Shown piece after piece: positions 1-9,673 of a stretch of 64,000 nt of DNA. The first letter of the stretch is position 1. The number at the start of each line of letters is the position of its first letter. Under the pieces are notes generated by a model. That model had not been told where the DNA came from, did no database searches, and was given only the letters and a program-made list of their open reading frames with translations. Source of the stretch: Roseateles terrae. GTDB lineage: Bacteria > Pseudomonadota > Gammaproteobacteria > Burkholderiales > Burkholderiaceae_C. Where the stretch lies: NCBI RefSeq assembly GCF_014192155.1, contig NZ_JACHXO010000002.1, forward strand, positions 1 through 64,000. The letters are read 5' to 3'. A program made the position numbers and the translations under genes.

Positions 1-228
1 GCATGTTGGAGTGCCAGACCCGGTCGATCAGCGGCATCAGCGCCTCGTCACGACGCGCCCTCGCACAGCGCCGGTGGGGCTCTCGACGCAACGCCACGTA
101 TCGCCGATAGGCCGACGGGGCAACCTGCAATACCTTGCAGATTGGCTCGACCCCGAAGGCATCACGATTCTGGTCGATGAAGTCCCTTACGACTTGAGTC
201 GGCGGTCGAGCTCCGCCTGGGCGAAAAA
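1..228 (-). CDS. IS3-family transposase OrfB, N-terminal part, continues off the left edge
   Basis: Reading the minus strand in the -1 frame relative to orfA gives FRPGGARPP, then [20 protein letters not shown] and a helix-turn-helix-like [13 protein letters not shown], which is the normal start of an IS3 OrfB. The catalytic DDE integrase core would lie beyond base 1. The frame change most likely occurs at the T run TTTTTC, seen on the plus strand as gaaaaac at 223-229. This is the usual -1 programmed frameshift arrangement, so OrfB is probably made only as the OrfAB fusion. Confidence 0.8.
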
Positions 229-510
229 CGCGCTGGCCAACTTCAGGATCTCGTTGGCCTTGCGCAGCTCCCGCACCTCGCGTTCAAGGTCCTTCACGCG
301 CTGGGCCTCGCTGCTCGTCACGCCCTCACGCACGCCAGCGTCCACCTCCGCGCGCTTGACCCATTCGTTCAACGTCTGCGGTACGCAGCCGATCTTGGGC
401 GCGATGGACTCGATGGCCGCCCACAGCGACGGGTATTCCCCTCGGTGCTCCTGCACCATCCTCACGGCACGCTCACGCACCTCGGGTGAGAACTTGTTCG
501 ACTTGCTCAT
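187..510 (-). CDS. IS3-family transposase OrfA
   Basis: A 107-residue protein that binds the IS ends and, when fused to OrfB by frameshifting, forms the transposase. Residues 6-45 are a transposase_8-type helix-turn-helix ([13 protein letters not shown] then [12 protein letters not shown]). Residues 70-95 form the leucine-zipper coiled coil ([19 protein letters not shown]) used for multimerisation. The end [13 protein letters not shown] is typical of the IS51/IS3 subgroup. The start at 510 is the only good ATG. Length is normal for the family. Confidence 0.9.
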   Translation of the reverse strand: MSKSNKFSPEVRERAVRMVQEHRGEYPSLWAAIESIAPKIGCVPQTLNEWVKRAEVDAGVREGVTSSEAQRVKDLEREVRELRKANEILKLASAFFAQAELDRRLKS

Positions 511-556
511 GGCTCAATCCTCTCAGAGTGTTGAGCCTCCTCAAAACCCGGGTTGA

Positions 557-680
557 TTCACGGCGGGGGCAGCGTGGCGGCCTGAGCGGCCCCTGACACT
601 GCACCGGCAGTGGTGATCATCCAAGCTGCCAGCGCAAGCGTATGCCGGCGCAGGCTGCGCCGAGTCTTCTCCCTCATCAT
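557..680 (-). pseudogene. signal-peptide start of an RHS-like gene cut off by the IS
   Basis: An ATG at 680 on the minus strand opens a frame with a basic start (MMREKTRRSLRRH), a hydrophobic stretch (TLALAAWMITTAGAV) and an Ala-rich cleavage region (SGAAQAATLPPP). It then runs straight into the IS end and stops. A GGGAGTGAG ribosome-binding sequence lies just upstream. It sits directly after a YD-repeat fragment on the same strand. I infer the beginning of a secreted RHS/YD-repeat protein whose remainder was displaced by the insertion, but the protein family cannot be proved from 40 residues. Confidence 0.55.
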
Positions 681-682
681 TC

Positions 683-1078
683 TCACTCCCCGCCTGTGGT
701 TCGTTGTGTGCGGCTGAGCGCGTCAAACAAGCGGCTCAGGTTGCGTGCCAAAGCCCCGCTGGGGTCTTGCACAGCTTCTTGGGTTCGATTGCCTCGCTGG
801 TCCAGCGTGTACTGGATGCGGTTGCCCAGGTTGTCGGCAACGGCCACCAGGCGGTGTGCATCGTCGTACTCGTAGTTCACCGAGCTGCCGTCGGGTTGGG
901 TCACCTGCCTGAGCAAGCCGGTGGGCCAGTAGGCGTAGCTGGTGGTCTGCCCGGCCGAGGTGACTGAGGGTCAGGCGCGAGCGCACGTCATACGTGTAGA
1001 CCATGCTGATTCCGTTGGCATCGACCATCTCGAGCAACTTGCGCAGGGCGTTGTAGCGAAGGTAGTTGGTGACATGGC
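683..1078 (-). pseudogene. RHS/YD-repeat protein fragment with a frameshift
   Basis: Two reading frames on the minus strand together give YD-repeat sequence. One covers about 965-1078 (VTNYLRYNALRKLLEMVDA, VYTYDVRSRLTLS). The other covers about 683-960 (LLRQVTQPDGSSVNYEYDD, NRIQYTLDQRGNRT, SRLFDALSRTQRTTGGE). The YEYD, YTYD and YTLDQRGNRT cores are diagnostic of the RHS repeat family. The frames join near 962, so the copy is broken. No start codon or complete domain remains. RHS genes are often recombination hot spots, which fits the IS insertion just downstream. Confidence 0.75.
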
Positions 1079-1206
1079 CTGCGGCAGCGGGCGTTGATTT
1101 CGCAAGGCATGCAATTGGGAGAAGTGACCGTATTGCGACTGAGCCCAATCTCGTCGTTGCCAAGCCCTCTGCCCAGCAACACGACGGCATTTCTGGAGCT
1201 TGCAGC

Positions 1207-1728
1207 ATGAGGCCCATTGCAGTGGACTTCGCACCGAGGCGGGTGTGGACGCCGCCACTGATTGCTTGGGCGATCGCGTGCGGCCTTGTGACCACAGGAC
1301 TCTCTCTCAAAGCTGGACTTGCGTGGGACGCTCGGCAGGCGGCTTCCCGCAGTGTTGAGGAGTCGCAAGCCAGGCTTTCCACGCTGGAGAAAAAGCTGCG
1401 CGAGGCGAGCCAATCAGTCACGACGCAGAAGGCGCCAGCCTATTCCAGAGACGCCCTGGAGACAGCCCGAGTCGCTGGCTTTCCAAGTCAAGCAGTGCTG
1501 AGATCCTTGGAGGCAACGGCAGAGGACGGGATTCGCATTAACAGCGTTTCACTTCAACCCGCTCAGGGCATCGCCGAGGTGGCACTGGAGTTCGCGGACT
1601 ATGAGGCGCTGTTGCGGTACATCGATCAGCTCAACGAAGGGTCGCCCCGAGCGCTATGGAGCCTGGTGCGGGCACAAAGCTTGGCTGGAAAAAAGCTGGC
1701 AGTGATTCGCTACACAGCGGCTCGTTGA
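1207..1728 (+). CDS. PilN-like inner-membrane protein (type IV pilus / type II secretion assembly type)
   Basis: The 173-residue protein has a short cytoplasmic start (MRPIAVDFAPRRVW), one membrane helix at about residues 16-38 (PLIAWAIACGLVTTGLSLKA) and a coiled coil (RSVEESQARLSTLEKKLRE). A small alpha/beta domain ends it. This is the layout of PilN/GspL-like bitopic proteins. The ATG at 1207 was chosen because the frame before it has no family character. It is not next to other pilus genes and is surrounded by IS/RHS debris, so it may be an orphan. Family assignment rests on layout only. Confidence 0.5.
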   Translation: MRPIAVDFAPRRVWTPPLIAWAIACGLVTTGLSLKAGLAWDARQAASRSVEESQARLSTLEKKLREASQSVTTQKAPAYSRDALETARVAGFPSQAVLRSLEATAEDGIRINSVSLQPAQGIAEVALEFADYEALLRYIDQLNEGSPRALWSLVRAQSLAGKKLAVIRYTAAR

Positions 1729-1829
1729 AGCCGCTGCATTGGCCGAGCCTGTACACAGATCTTTCCACCTGGCAGCGGATCCCGACCGACGTCAGGATCA
1801 CTACCTTGGATGACGCTGAAACGGTCCTC

Positions 1830-1864
1830 GTCAGTCGTTGATTACTCGTTAATCATCGACTGAC
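1830..1864. repeat. 15-base inverted repeat downstream of guaA
   Basis: The arms GTCAGTCGTTGATTA and TAATCATCGACTGAC differ from perfect symmetry at one base and enclose a 5-base loop. The structure lies 9 bases beyond the guaA stop codon. Neither strand has a T run after the stem, so it is not a textbook intrinsic terminator. It may still act as a transcript 3' end stabiliser or a bidirectional stop between convergent genes. Confidence 0.6.
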
Positions 1865-1873
1865 AAAACCCCC

Positions 1874-3478
1874 TCACTCCCACTCAATCGTCGCCGGCGG
1901 CTTGCTCGACACGTCGTACGTCACCCGATTGATACCACGCACTTCATTGATGATTCGTCCCGAGCAGCGCTTGAGCAGGCTGTAAGGCAGTTCCGCCCAA
2001 TCGGCCGTCATGAAGTCGCTCGTCTGCACCGCGCGCAGCGCCACCACGTAGTCATACGTGCGTCCATCTCCCATCACCCCCACGCTCTTCACCGGTAGGA
2101 ATACGGTGAAGGCTTGGCTGGTCAGGTCATACCAGCTCTTGCCGGTCGCTTCATCCCGCGTGTTGCGCAGCTCCTCAATGAAGATGGCATCGGCCCGGCG
2201 CAGCAGGTCCGCATACTCCTTCTTCACCTCGCCCAGGATGCGTACACCCAGGCCCGGGCCCGGGAACGGATGACGGTAGACCATCTCCGGCGGCAAGCCC
2301 AGCGCGACGCCCAGCTCACGCACCTCGTCCTTGAACAGCTCGCGCAGCGGCTCCAGCAGCTGCAGACCCAGCTGCTCCGGCAGCCCGCCCACGTTGTGGT
2401 GGCTCTTGATGGTGGTGGCCTTCTTCGTCTTGGTGCCGCCGCTTTCCACCACGTCCGGGTAGATGGTGCCCTGCGCCAGGAAGGTCGCGCCCTTGTGGCC
2501 GCCGCCGCTCGCCTTGAGCTTCTCCGCTTCGGCCTTGAAAACGTCCACGAACAGGCCGCCGATGATCTTGCGTTTGCGCTCCGGATCCGTCACGCCGGCC
2601 AGTTGGCCGAGGAACAGGTCGCTGGCGTCCACACGGATCACCTTCGCGTGCAGCTTGCCCGCGAACATGTCCATCACCATGTCGCCTTCATTCAGGCGCA
2701 GCAGGCCGTGATCGACAAAGACGCAGGTCAGCTGGTCCCCAATGGCGCGATGGATCAGCGCCGCCGCCACCGATGAATCGACTCCGCCCGACAGGCCCAG
2801 GATGACTTCCTCATCCCCCACCTGCTCACGGATCTTCTGCACCGCTTCTTCGATGTAGTTGCCCATGACCCAGTCGCCCTTGCAACCGGCGATCTCACGC
2901 ACGAAGCGGGTCAGCATCGCGGCGCCCTGCTGGGTGTGGGTCACTTCCGGGTGGAACTGCACCGCGTAGTAGTGCTTCTCTTCATTCGCCATGCCGGCAA
3001 TCGGGCAGCTGGGCGTGGATGCCATCAGCTTGAAGCCTTCCGGCAGCGCGGTGACCTTGTCGCCGTGGCTCATCCAGACCTTCAGCATGCCGTGGCCTTC
3101 CGGCGTGGCAAAGTCCTGCAGGCCGTTCAGCAGCTGGGTATGACCATGCGCGCGCACCTCGGCATAACCGAATTCGCGATGGTCGCTCCACTCCACCTTG
3201 CCGCCCAGTTGCACCGCCATTGTCTGCATGCCGTAGCAGATGCCCAGCACCGGCACGCCCAGGTCCCACACCGCCTGCGGGGCGCGCAGCTCGTGGTCTT
3301 CATAGGTCGAGGCATGGCTGCCCGACAGAATGATGGCCTTGGGCGCGAAACCGCGGATGAAGTCGTCGCTGACGTCGTTGGGATGAATCTCGCAGTAGAC
3401 ATGCGCTTCGCGCACGCGGCGTGCGATCAGCTGGGTCACCTGGGAGCCGAAGTCGAGGATGAGGACTTTGTCGTGCAT
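1874..3478 (-). CDS. guaA: GMP synthase (glutamine-hydrolysing)
   Basis: This enzyme converts XMP to GMP with ATP and glutamine, the last step of guanine nucleotide synthesis in the cytosol. The 534-residue length is normal. The N-terminal class I glutamine amidotransferase has the nucleophile Cys81 in GICYGMQT and the His-Glu pair in FHPEVTHT. The ATP pyrophosphatase P-loop [11 protein letters not shown] is at about residues 225-240. The C-terminal dimerisation domain ends with the conserved PPATIEWE. It is the last gene of the guaB-MFS-guaA unit on the minus strand. Start ATG at 3478. Confidence 0.98.
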   Translation of the reverse strand: MHDKVLILDFGSQVTQLIARRVREAHVYCEIHPNDVSDDFIRGFAPKAIILSGSHASTYEDHELRAPQAVWDLGVPVLGICYGMQTMAVQLGGKVEWSDHREFGYAEVRAHGHTQLLNGLQDFATPEGHGMLKVWMSHGDKVTALPEGFKLMASTPSCPIAGMANEEKHYYAVQFHPEVTHTQQGAAMLTRFVREIAGCKGDWVMGNYIEEAVQKIREQVGDEEVILGLSGGVDSSVAAALIHRAIGDQLTCVFVDHGLLRLNEGDMVMDMFAGKLHAKVIRVDASDLFLGQLAGVTDPERKRKIIGGLFVDVFKAEAEKLKASGGGHKGATFLAQGTIYPDVVESGGTKTKKATTIKSHHNVGGLPEQLGLQLLEPLRELFKDEVRELGVALGLPPEMVYRHPFPGPGLGVRILGEVKKEYADLLRRADAIFIEELRNTRDEATGKSWYDLTSQAFTVFLPVKSVGVMGDGRTYDYVVALRAVQTSDFMTADWAELPYSLLKRCSGRIINEVRGINRVTYDVSSKPPATIEWE

Positions 3479-3526
3479 GGTCAGCGATGAAGAGCGGGAG
3501 AAAGGTTGCGGGCGGTCAGCACCGGG

Positions 3527-4786
3527 TCAGGCCTTGGCCGGTGCAGCCGCATCGACGGGCACTTCGTGGAAGTGCCGCCAGGAAAAATACAGCGAGACCA
3601 CCTGAAGGGCCGCGCAGAAATAAAACGGTGCGCCCAGGCGCCAGTCGGTCTTGGGCAGCTCGGCCACCAGGGCCATCAGCCCCAGACCACAGATGGGCGA
3701 CAGCACCGCCATCAGGCTGTTGATGGCCGCCACGGCGCCCATGGTCTCACCCTGGTTGCGCGCATCGGCAGCGTTCGAAATCATGCTTTGCAGCGCGGTC
3801 GGCGCGGCGAATCCGACGATGTTGAAGAAGATGATGCCCACCATCATCCACCCCTCCTCCGCCAGGCCCCACACCAGGTTGGTGACAATGGCAGAGCTCA
3901 AGCCAATCAGCACCAGCCGCCGCGGTCCCAGCCAGCGCAGCAGCGGCTGCAGCAGCCCGCCCTGCACGATCACCGCCATCAGCCCCACGGCGAACAGCGA
4001 CAGGCCGTTCTCCCGCGGTCCCCAGCCAAACTTGTGCTGGTTGTAGAGCACCCAGCAGGTCTGGATGATCAGCTGGGACAGGCCCGAGCAGGCAATGACA
4101 TAGATGAGCGGGCCGACGCCCCGAAGGTCACGCACCCGGCCCAGGGCCGCGAGCGGATTGGCCTGGCGCCAGCTGAAGGGACGGCGATGTTCCGGCGGCA
4201 GTGATTCGGGCAGGACAAAAAAGCCGTAGCACCAGTTCAGCAAGGCCAGGGTGCCTGCGACAAAGAACGGCAGGTGCAGGTCGATGCTGCCCAGCAGCCC
4301 GCCGGCCACCGGTCCCAGGATGAAGCCCATGCCGAAGGCGGCTCCGAGCATGCCGAAGCGCTTGGCGCGGTCGGCGGGGGGCGTGATGTCCGCCACATAG
4401 GCGTTCGCCACGGCGGCATTGGCCTGCATCGCGCCGGAGAACAAGCGCACCACCACCAGCATCCACAGCGCCTGGGCCATGGCGGTGACGAAGAAACTGA
4501 GGGCCAGCCCGCTGAAGCCGATCAGCATGACCTTGCGGCGGCCAAAACGGTCTGACAGGCCGCCCAGGATGGGCGCACCAAAGAAATTGGCCAGGCCGAA
4601 CGCAAACGCCACGGCCAGCTGGGCCAGCGTATGCTGGGTTTCGGACTCGGTGAAAGTGCCCACCAGGGTGGGCAGCACGGGAATGATCAGGCCGATCGAC
4701 ACCATGTCGATCAGCACTGCAATCAGAATGAACGACATGGCGGCCTTGCGGCCGCCATGTGCGTCGGCGTTACCCGAATCGGACAA
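3527..4786 (-). CDS. MFS exporter, TCR/Tet type
   Basis: A 419-residue, 12-helix major facilitator with the drug:H+ antiporter motif A in the 2-3 loop (GGLSDRFGRRKVMLIG) and the motif-C-like FGMGFILGPVAGG in helix 5. This resembles the TetA/TCR efflux group. The substrate is not predictable. The frame opens with TTG at 4786, 4 bases after the guaB stop and behind a GAGTGAGG ribosome-binding site; an ATG at 4738 (MSFILIAVL) is the alternative. Its position between guaB and guaA implies co-transcription, possibly export of a purine or purine analogue, but that is inference. Confidence 0.85.
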   Translation of the reverse strand: MSDSGNADAHGGRKAAMSFILIAVLIDMVSIGLIIPVLPTLVGTFTESETQHTLAQLAVAFAFGLANFFGAPILGGLSDRFGRRKVMLIGFSGLALSFFVTAMAQALWMLVVVRLFSGAMQANAAVANAYVADITPPADRAKRFGMLGAAFGMGFILGPVAGGLLGSIDLHLPFFVAGTLALLNWCYGFFVLPESLPPEHRRPFSWRQANPLAALGRVRDLRGVGPLIYVIACSGLSQLIIQTCWVLYNQHKFGWGPRENGLSLFAVGLMAVIVQGGLLQPLLRWLGPRRLVLIGLSSAIVTNLVWGLAEEGWMMVGIIFFNIVGFAAPTALQSMISNAADARNQGETMGAVAAINSLMAVLSPICGLGLMALVAELPKTDWRLGAPFYFCAALQVVSLYFSWRHFHEVPVDAAAPAKA

Positions 4787-4789
4787 GCC

Positions 4790-6294
<1,505 letters not shown>

Positions 6295-6353
6295 GAGAAG
6301 CGCGGCGTACACTCGTGCCAGCCCCTTTAATTCCAGGTCCATTTCACAAGTCC

Positions 6354-6845
6354 ATGACTGCCAAGACCCTCTCCCTGAGCCTGCTGTGCGGCGTTGTGCT
6401 GCTGTCCCTGGCCCCCGCTGTGCAGGCCCAGTGGAAGTGGCGGGACGCCGAAGGCCGCGTGCAATACAGCGACCGTCCTCCGCCCGCCCATGTCGCGGAG
6501 AAAGACATCCTCGCGCGCCCGTCGTCATCGGCTCAGCGCCGGATGACGCAGCCCATTCCCGAGGCCGCCTCCGCCGCTTCTGCGCCCGCTTCCGCCAACG
6601 CGCCGGCCAAGGCTGCGAGCGACGCCGCCAAGGCCGCCAAGGACCGCAAGGCCGCTGAGGACAAGCAGCGTGCGGAGATGAATGCAGAGAACTGCCGCAA
6701 CGCGCAGGACCAGCTGAAACTGCTCGAATCCGGCATCCGGGTCCGTCAGACCAACGACGCCGGAGAGCGCGTGGTGCTGGACGACTCGGCCCGGCAGGCC
6801 CAGATTCGGCAGGCCCAGACCGTGATTTCGGTGTCCTGCAAGTAA
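6354..6845 (+). CDS. DUF4124 periplasmic protein
   Basis: A 163-residue exported protein. Residues 1-23 are a signal peptide (LSLSLLCGVVLLSLAPAVQA, cut after AQA). The DUF4124 core WKWRDAEGRVQYSDRPPP follows at about residues 24-45. Next is an Ala/Lys-rich low-complexity helix (about 70-105) and a C-terminal helical part with one cysteine pair. DUF4124 proteins are common in proteobacterial periplasms and have no firm function. The start was set at 6354 because it gives a complete signal peptide. Transcribed divergently from guaB and followed by an intrinsic terminator. Confidence 0.85.
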   Translation: MTAKTLSLSLLCGVVLLSLAPAVQAQWKWRDAEGRVQYSDRPPPAHVAEKDILARPSSSAQRRMTQPIPEAASAASAPASANAPAKAASDAAKAAKDRKAAEDKQRAEMNAENCRNAQDQLKLLESGIRVRQTNDAGERVVLDDSARQAQIRQAQTVISVSCK

Positions 6846-6893
6846 GAACTGTGAGCAGCGGATACCGCTGTCACATCTGAAGCCTGAACGATC

Positions 6894-6929
6894 AAAAGGC
6901 CTGACGCCCTCCGGTATCAGGCCTTTTTT
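6894..6929. terminator. bidirectional intrinsic terminator between DUF4124 and rnfH
   Basis: AAAAGGCCTGA, a loop, then TCAGGCCTTTTTT. The stem has flanking A and T runs, so it works on both strands. It overlaps the rnfH stop codon at 6917-6919. Confidence 0.85.
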
Positions 6930-7312
6930 CCGAGCGGACGGTGCCGGGTGACGATGCGACGCCCGGTCGCCTGATAGCGCTGACGCCGGGCTTCCTTCGG
7001 ATCGACGGTGAGCGGGCGGTAAACCTCCACCCGGTCTCCGCTGCGCAGCGGCGTGTCGAGCGGCCGAAGCTTGCTCCAGATGCCAGTCTTGAGTGTTCTG
7101 AGCTCGCCCTCGTCGAACCACTGGCTCGCGCGCAGCGCTTCCACCACGGTACTGCCTTCGGGAAGCGACAGCTGCAGACGCTGCCACTGCCCTTGCTTCG
7201 GGCTCCAGATCAGCTCCACCCCCAGTCCGGCGTCCGGGCCGGGGGCTTCCCGGCCACTGCCCGGGGAACTGCCGGATGCCGGCATCGCGCCCGTCGGATC
7301 AGCGGGGCCCAT
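6917..7312 (-). CDS. rnfH: RnfH-family ubiquitin-like protein (UPF0125)
   Basis: A 131-residue protein whose residues 30-105 form the RnfH beta-grasp domain. Recognisable pieces are VELIWSPKQGQWQRLQLSL, EGSTVVEALRAS and the characteristic GIWSKLRPLDTPLRSGDRVE with VYRPLTVDPKEARRQR. The first 28 residues are an unconserved Gly/Pro-rich extension, so the real start may lie further in. It overlaps the end of ratA by 14 bases; the ratA-rnfH pair opposite smpB is conserved across proteobacteria. The molecular role of RnfH is not established. Confidence 0.9.
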   Translation of the reverse strand: MGPADPTGAMPASGSSPGSGREAPGPDAGLGVELIWSPKQGQWQRLQLSLPEGSTVVEALRASQWFDEGELRTLKTGIWSKLRPLDTPLRSGDRVEVYRPLTVDPKEARRQRYQATGRRIVTRHRPLGKKA

Positions 7313-7766
7313 ACACCTGCTCCGCCCGTTTGACGAAGCTGTCCACGAAGGTGTTGGCGATGCGATCGAACACCGGGCTCACCACGGCCTCCAGCGCAAA
7401 ACTGGAAAACGCATAGCGAAGCTCGAATTCGATCTTGCAGGCCTGCGGTTCGCCCCCATCTACCGGAGCACCGGGTTTGTTGAGCGGCAGGAACTGCCAA
7501 TCACCATCCAGCATGGAGAACGGCCCGTCCACCAGCTGCATGCGCACCCGGCGATTCAGCTCGTGGGTGTTGCGGGTGGTGAAGGCGTGGCGCAGACCGG
7601 CGTAGGCCAGGGACAACTTGGCGGTCATGCCATGGTCGTCGCGCTCCAGCACCTCGGCCGCGGAGCACCAGGGGAGAAATTCTGGGTAGCGTTCAACCGC
7701 AGTCACGAGCTCGTAGATCTCGCGGGGTGAATACCAGAGAAGGACGGTCTTCCTAACTTGCTTCAT
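7299..7766 (-). CDS. ratA: RatA/COQ10-type START-domain protein
   Basis: A 155-residue single-domain polyketide cyclase/START fold protein. The start VRKTVLLWYSPREIYELVTA and the motif YPEFLPWCSAAEVLER are diagnostic of the RatA/YfjG/COQ10 family. The end NTFVDSFVKRAEQVYG is the conserved C-terminal helix. In Escherichia coli RatA has been reported as a toxin that blocks 70S assembly; relatives act in ubiquinone handling, so the role here is open. It is divergent from smpB, with the start codons 70 bases apart. Confidence 0.92.
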   Translation of the reverse strand: MKQVRKTVLLWYSPREIYELVTAVERYPEFLPWCSAAEVLERDDHGMTAKLSLAYAGLRHAFTTRNTHELNRRVRMQLVDGPFSMLDGDWQFLPLNKPGAPVDGGEPQACKIEFELRYAFSSFALEAVVSPVFDRIANTFVDSFVKRAEQVYGPR

Positions 7767-7835
7767 GACACTTCTTAGAATGGTGGCATTGTAGGCGTCT
7801 CGATCCCCGCCGCCTCACCCCTATCCAACCTACCC

Positions 7836-8306
7836 ATGTCCATCGCAGAAAACCGACGCGCCAGATTCGAATATCACATCGAGGAGCAGTACGAGGCTGG
7901 CATCGTGCTCGAAGGCTGGGAGGTCAAGGCCATCCGTGCCGGCCAGGTGCAGCTGCCCGATGGCTATGTGCTGATCCGCGATGGCGAGCTGTTCCTGATC
8001 GGCTGCCGCATCAATCCGCTGCGCACTGCCTCCACCCATGTGAGCCCCCAGGCGGACCGCACCAAGAAACTGCTGATGGGGCGGGCGGAGATCCGCCGGT
8101 TGATCGGCAAGGTGGAGCAGCGCGGCTTCACCCTGATCCCGCTGGACCTGCATTACAAGGGCGGCCGGGTGAAGGCGCAGATCGCGCTGGCCAAGGGCAA
8201 GGCGCAGCATGACAAGCGTGAGACCGAGAAAAAGCGGGACTGGGAACGGGAAAAGGGCCGCCTGATGCGCCACAAGGTGAGCGGCCCTTCCGCCTCCAAG
8301 GACTGA
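7836..8306 (+). CDS. smpB: SsrA-binding protein
   Basis: SmpB carries tmRNA to stalled ribosomes for trans-translation. The 156-residue length is normal. It starts with [21 protein letters not shown] and contains the family signatures [24 protein letters not shown] and [14 protein letters not shown]. The C-terminal tail ([16 protein letters not shown]) is the basic segment that enters the mRNA channel. No ssrA gene is present nearby. The gene ends 2 bases before the convergent metC-like stop. Confidence 0.97.
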   Translation: MSIAENRRARFEYHIEEQYEAGIVLEGWEVKAIRAGQVQLPDGYVLIRDGELFLIGCRINPLRTASTHVSPQADRTKKLLMGRAEIRRLIGKVEQRGFTLIPLDLHYKGGRVKAQIALAKGKAQHDKRETEKKRDWEREKGRLMRHKVSGPSASKD

Positions 8307-8308
8307 AG

Positions 8309-9538
8309 TCAGCCGGACGTCGGCAGGGTCTGGGCCAGGGCCTGGGCCAGGTCGGCGCGCAGGTCTTCCACGTCCTCCAGTCCGATGGCAAAGCGCACCA
8401 GGGTGCCGCCCTCCTCCGGCGTCCACGGCAGCGACAGGGAGCGGCTGTGGGTGAGGTCGTACGGCACGGCCAGGCTCATCGGGCCGGCCCATGAGTAGCC
8501 GATGCCAAAGCAGCGCAGCGCGTCCACGAACGCATCCACCTGAGCGGGTGAATAACACGGCTGGAACACCGCCGAAAACAGGCAGCTCGAACCGCCCCCG
8601 CTGACCGCCTGCCAATGCGCGTGGCCCGGCGATCCAGGCAAGGCCGGATGCAGCACGCGCGCCACGGCAGGCTGCTGCTGCATCCACCGGGCCAGCGTGA
8701 GGGTAGTCGCCTCCTGGGCGCGATAACGCAGCGGCAGCGTGGGCAGGCCGCGCAGCACCGCTTCCACGTCGTTCTGACCGACGCCATAGCCGAGGAATTC
8801 ATGCATTTCCTCCAACCGGCGATGCAGCGACGCATCCCGCGTGCAGACTGCCCCCATCAACACATCCGCGCCGCCCGACGCGAATTTGGTCAGGGCCTGC
8901 ATCGACAGGTCCACCCCCAGCCCCGGTGCCAGCTCGAAGGCGTTGAAGGCCATGCCGGCGCCCCAGGTGTTGTCCAGCGCCGTGGTGATCCCGCGGGTCT
9001 TGCAGGCGCCCAGCAGCCCCAGCAGATCCGGAAACTCCATCGTGATGGAGCCGGCCGCCTCGAGCCACACCAGCCGGGTGCGGTCGCTCAGGCGGCGCTC
9101 GAAGGCGGCCGTGTCCAGCGGGTCATAGAACTGGTGGTGGATGCCCAGGCGGCTCAGCAGACCGGTGGTGATGTGGCGGTTCTGACCGTAGACGTTGTCC
9201 GGCAGCAGCACCTCATCGCCCGGCTTGAGCAAGGCCATGCTGGTCAGCGTGATGGCCGCCAGCCCGCTGGGCACCAGCACGCAGTGCGTCGCCTGCTCCA
9301 ACGTGGCGATGCGCGCGGCCAGGGTCAGGCTGCCGGGCGTGCATTGCAAGCCATATCGATAGGTCACCGTGTCACGCGAGCGGGGGCGGTGCAGGGCCGC
9401 GGTATCCGCAAAGAGCACGGTGGACGCCTTGTAGACCGGCACAGGGACCGCATCCCACCCCGTCGGCGGTTGGTAGTCGTGGTGAATCTGTTCGGTGGAC
9501 TTGCCGCGTTTGGTCAAGAAAGCTCCTGAAGAATCCAT
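8309..9538 (-). CDS. metC: cystathionine beta-lyase-like PLP enzyme (Cys/Met metabolism family)
   Basis: A 409-residue fold-type I PLP enzyme of the Cys/Met metabolism family. Visible elements are YRYGLQCTPGSLTLAARIATLEQ, the cofactor-stacking region VPSGLAAITLTSMALL, DNTWGAGM, the Schiff-base lysine in MQALTKFASGGADVLMGA, and RFAIGLEDVEDLRADL at the end. MetC splits cystathionine to homocysteine; closely related gamma-lyases cannot be excluded. The ATG at 9538 has a strong AAGGGGG ribosome-binding site; a longer frame to 9583 exists but lacks one. Convergent with smpB. Confidence 0.85.
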   Translation of the reverse strand: MDSSGAFLTKRGKSTEQIHHDYQPPTGWDAVPVPVYKASTVLFADTAALHRPRSRDTVTYRYGLQCTPGSLTLAARIATLEQATHCVLVPSGLAAITLTSMALLKPGDEVLLPDNVYGQNRHITTGLLSRLGIHHQFYDPLDTAAFERRLSDRTRLVWLEAAGSITMEFPDLLGLLGACKTRGITTALDNTWGAGMAFNAFELAPGLGVDLSMQALTKFASGGADVLMGAVCTRDASLHRRLEEMHEFLGYGVGQNDVEAVLRGLPTLPLRYRAQEATTLTLARWMQQQPAVARVLHPALPGSPGHAHWQAVSGGGSSCLFSAVFQPCYSPAQVDAFVDALRCFGIGYSWAGPMSLAVPYDLTHSRSLSLPWTPEEGGTLVRFAIGLEDVEDLRADLAQALAQTLPTSG

Positions 9539-9673
9539 GCCATCCCCCTTGTTTCTGAGGGAACGCATAGCGTAACGCAGCACCGGCGCGGACCACGGTT
9601 GTCAGCCGAATCGTTTGTCACGCGACACCTACTGAACAGGACCGTCACGACCGACGCTTCAAGGACTCCGATC

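Larger units (their letters stand above)
1..559 (-). mobile_element. IS3-family insertion sequence, one end only
   Basis: This is an IS3-type element read on the minus strand: an orfA with a helix-turn-helix and leucine zipper, followed by orfB in the -1 frame. The element continues past the left edge, so only its upstream end is here. That end appears to lie near 555-560, where the minus strand reads TGAATCAACCCGGG just before the orfA leader; the exact inverted repeat cannot be fixed without the other end. The element interrupts a signal-peptide-encoding gene at 560-680. Confidence 0.85.

Noticed and set aside
1830-1864. Intrinsic terminator for guaA
   Set aside because: The stem is good, but neither strand has a T run directly after it; kept only as an inverted repeat.
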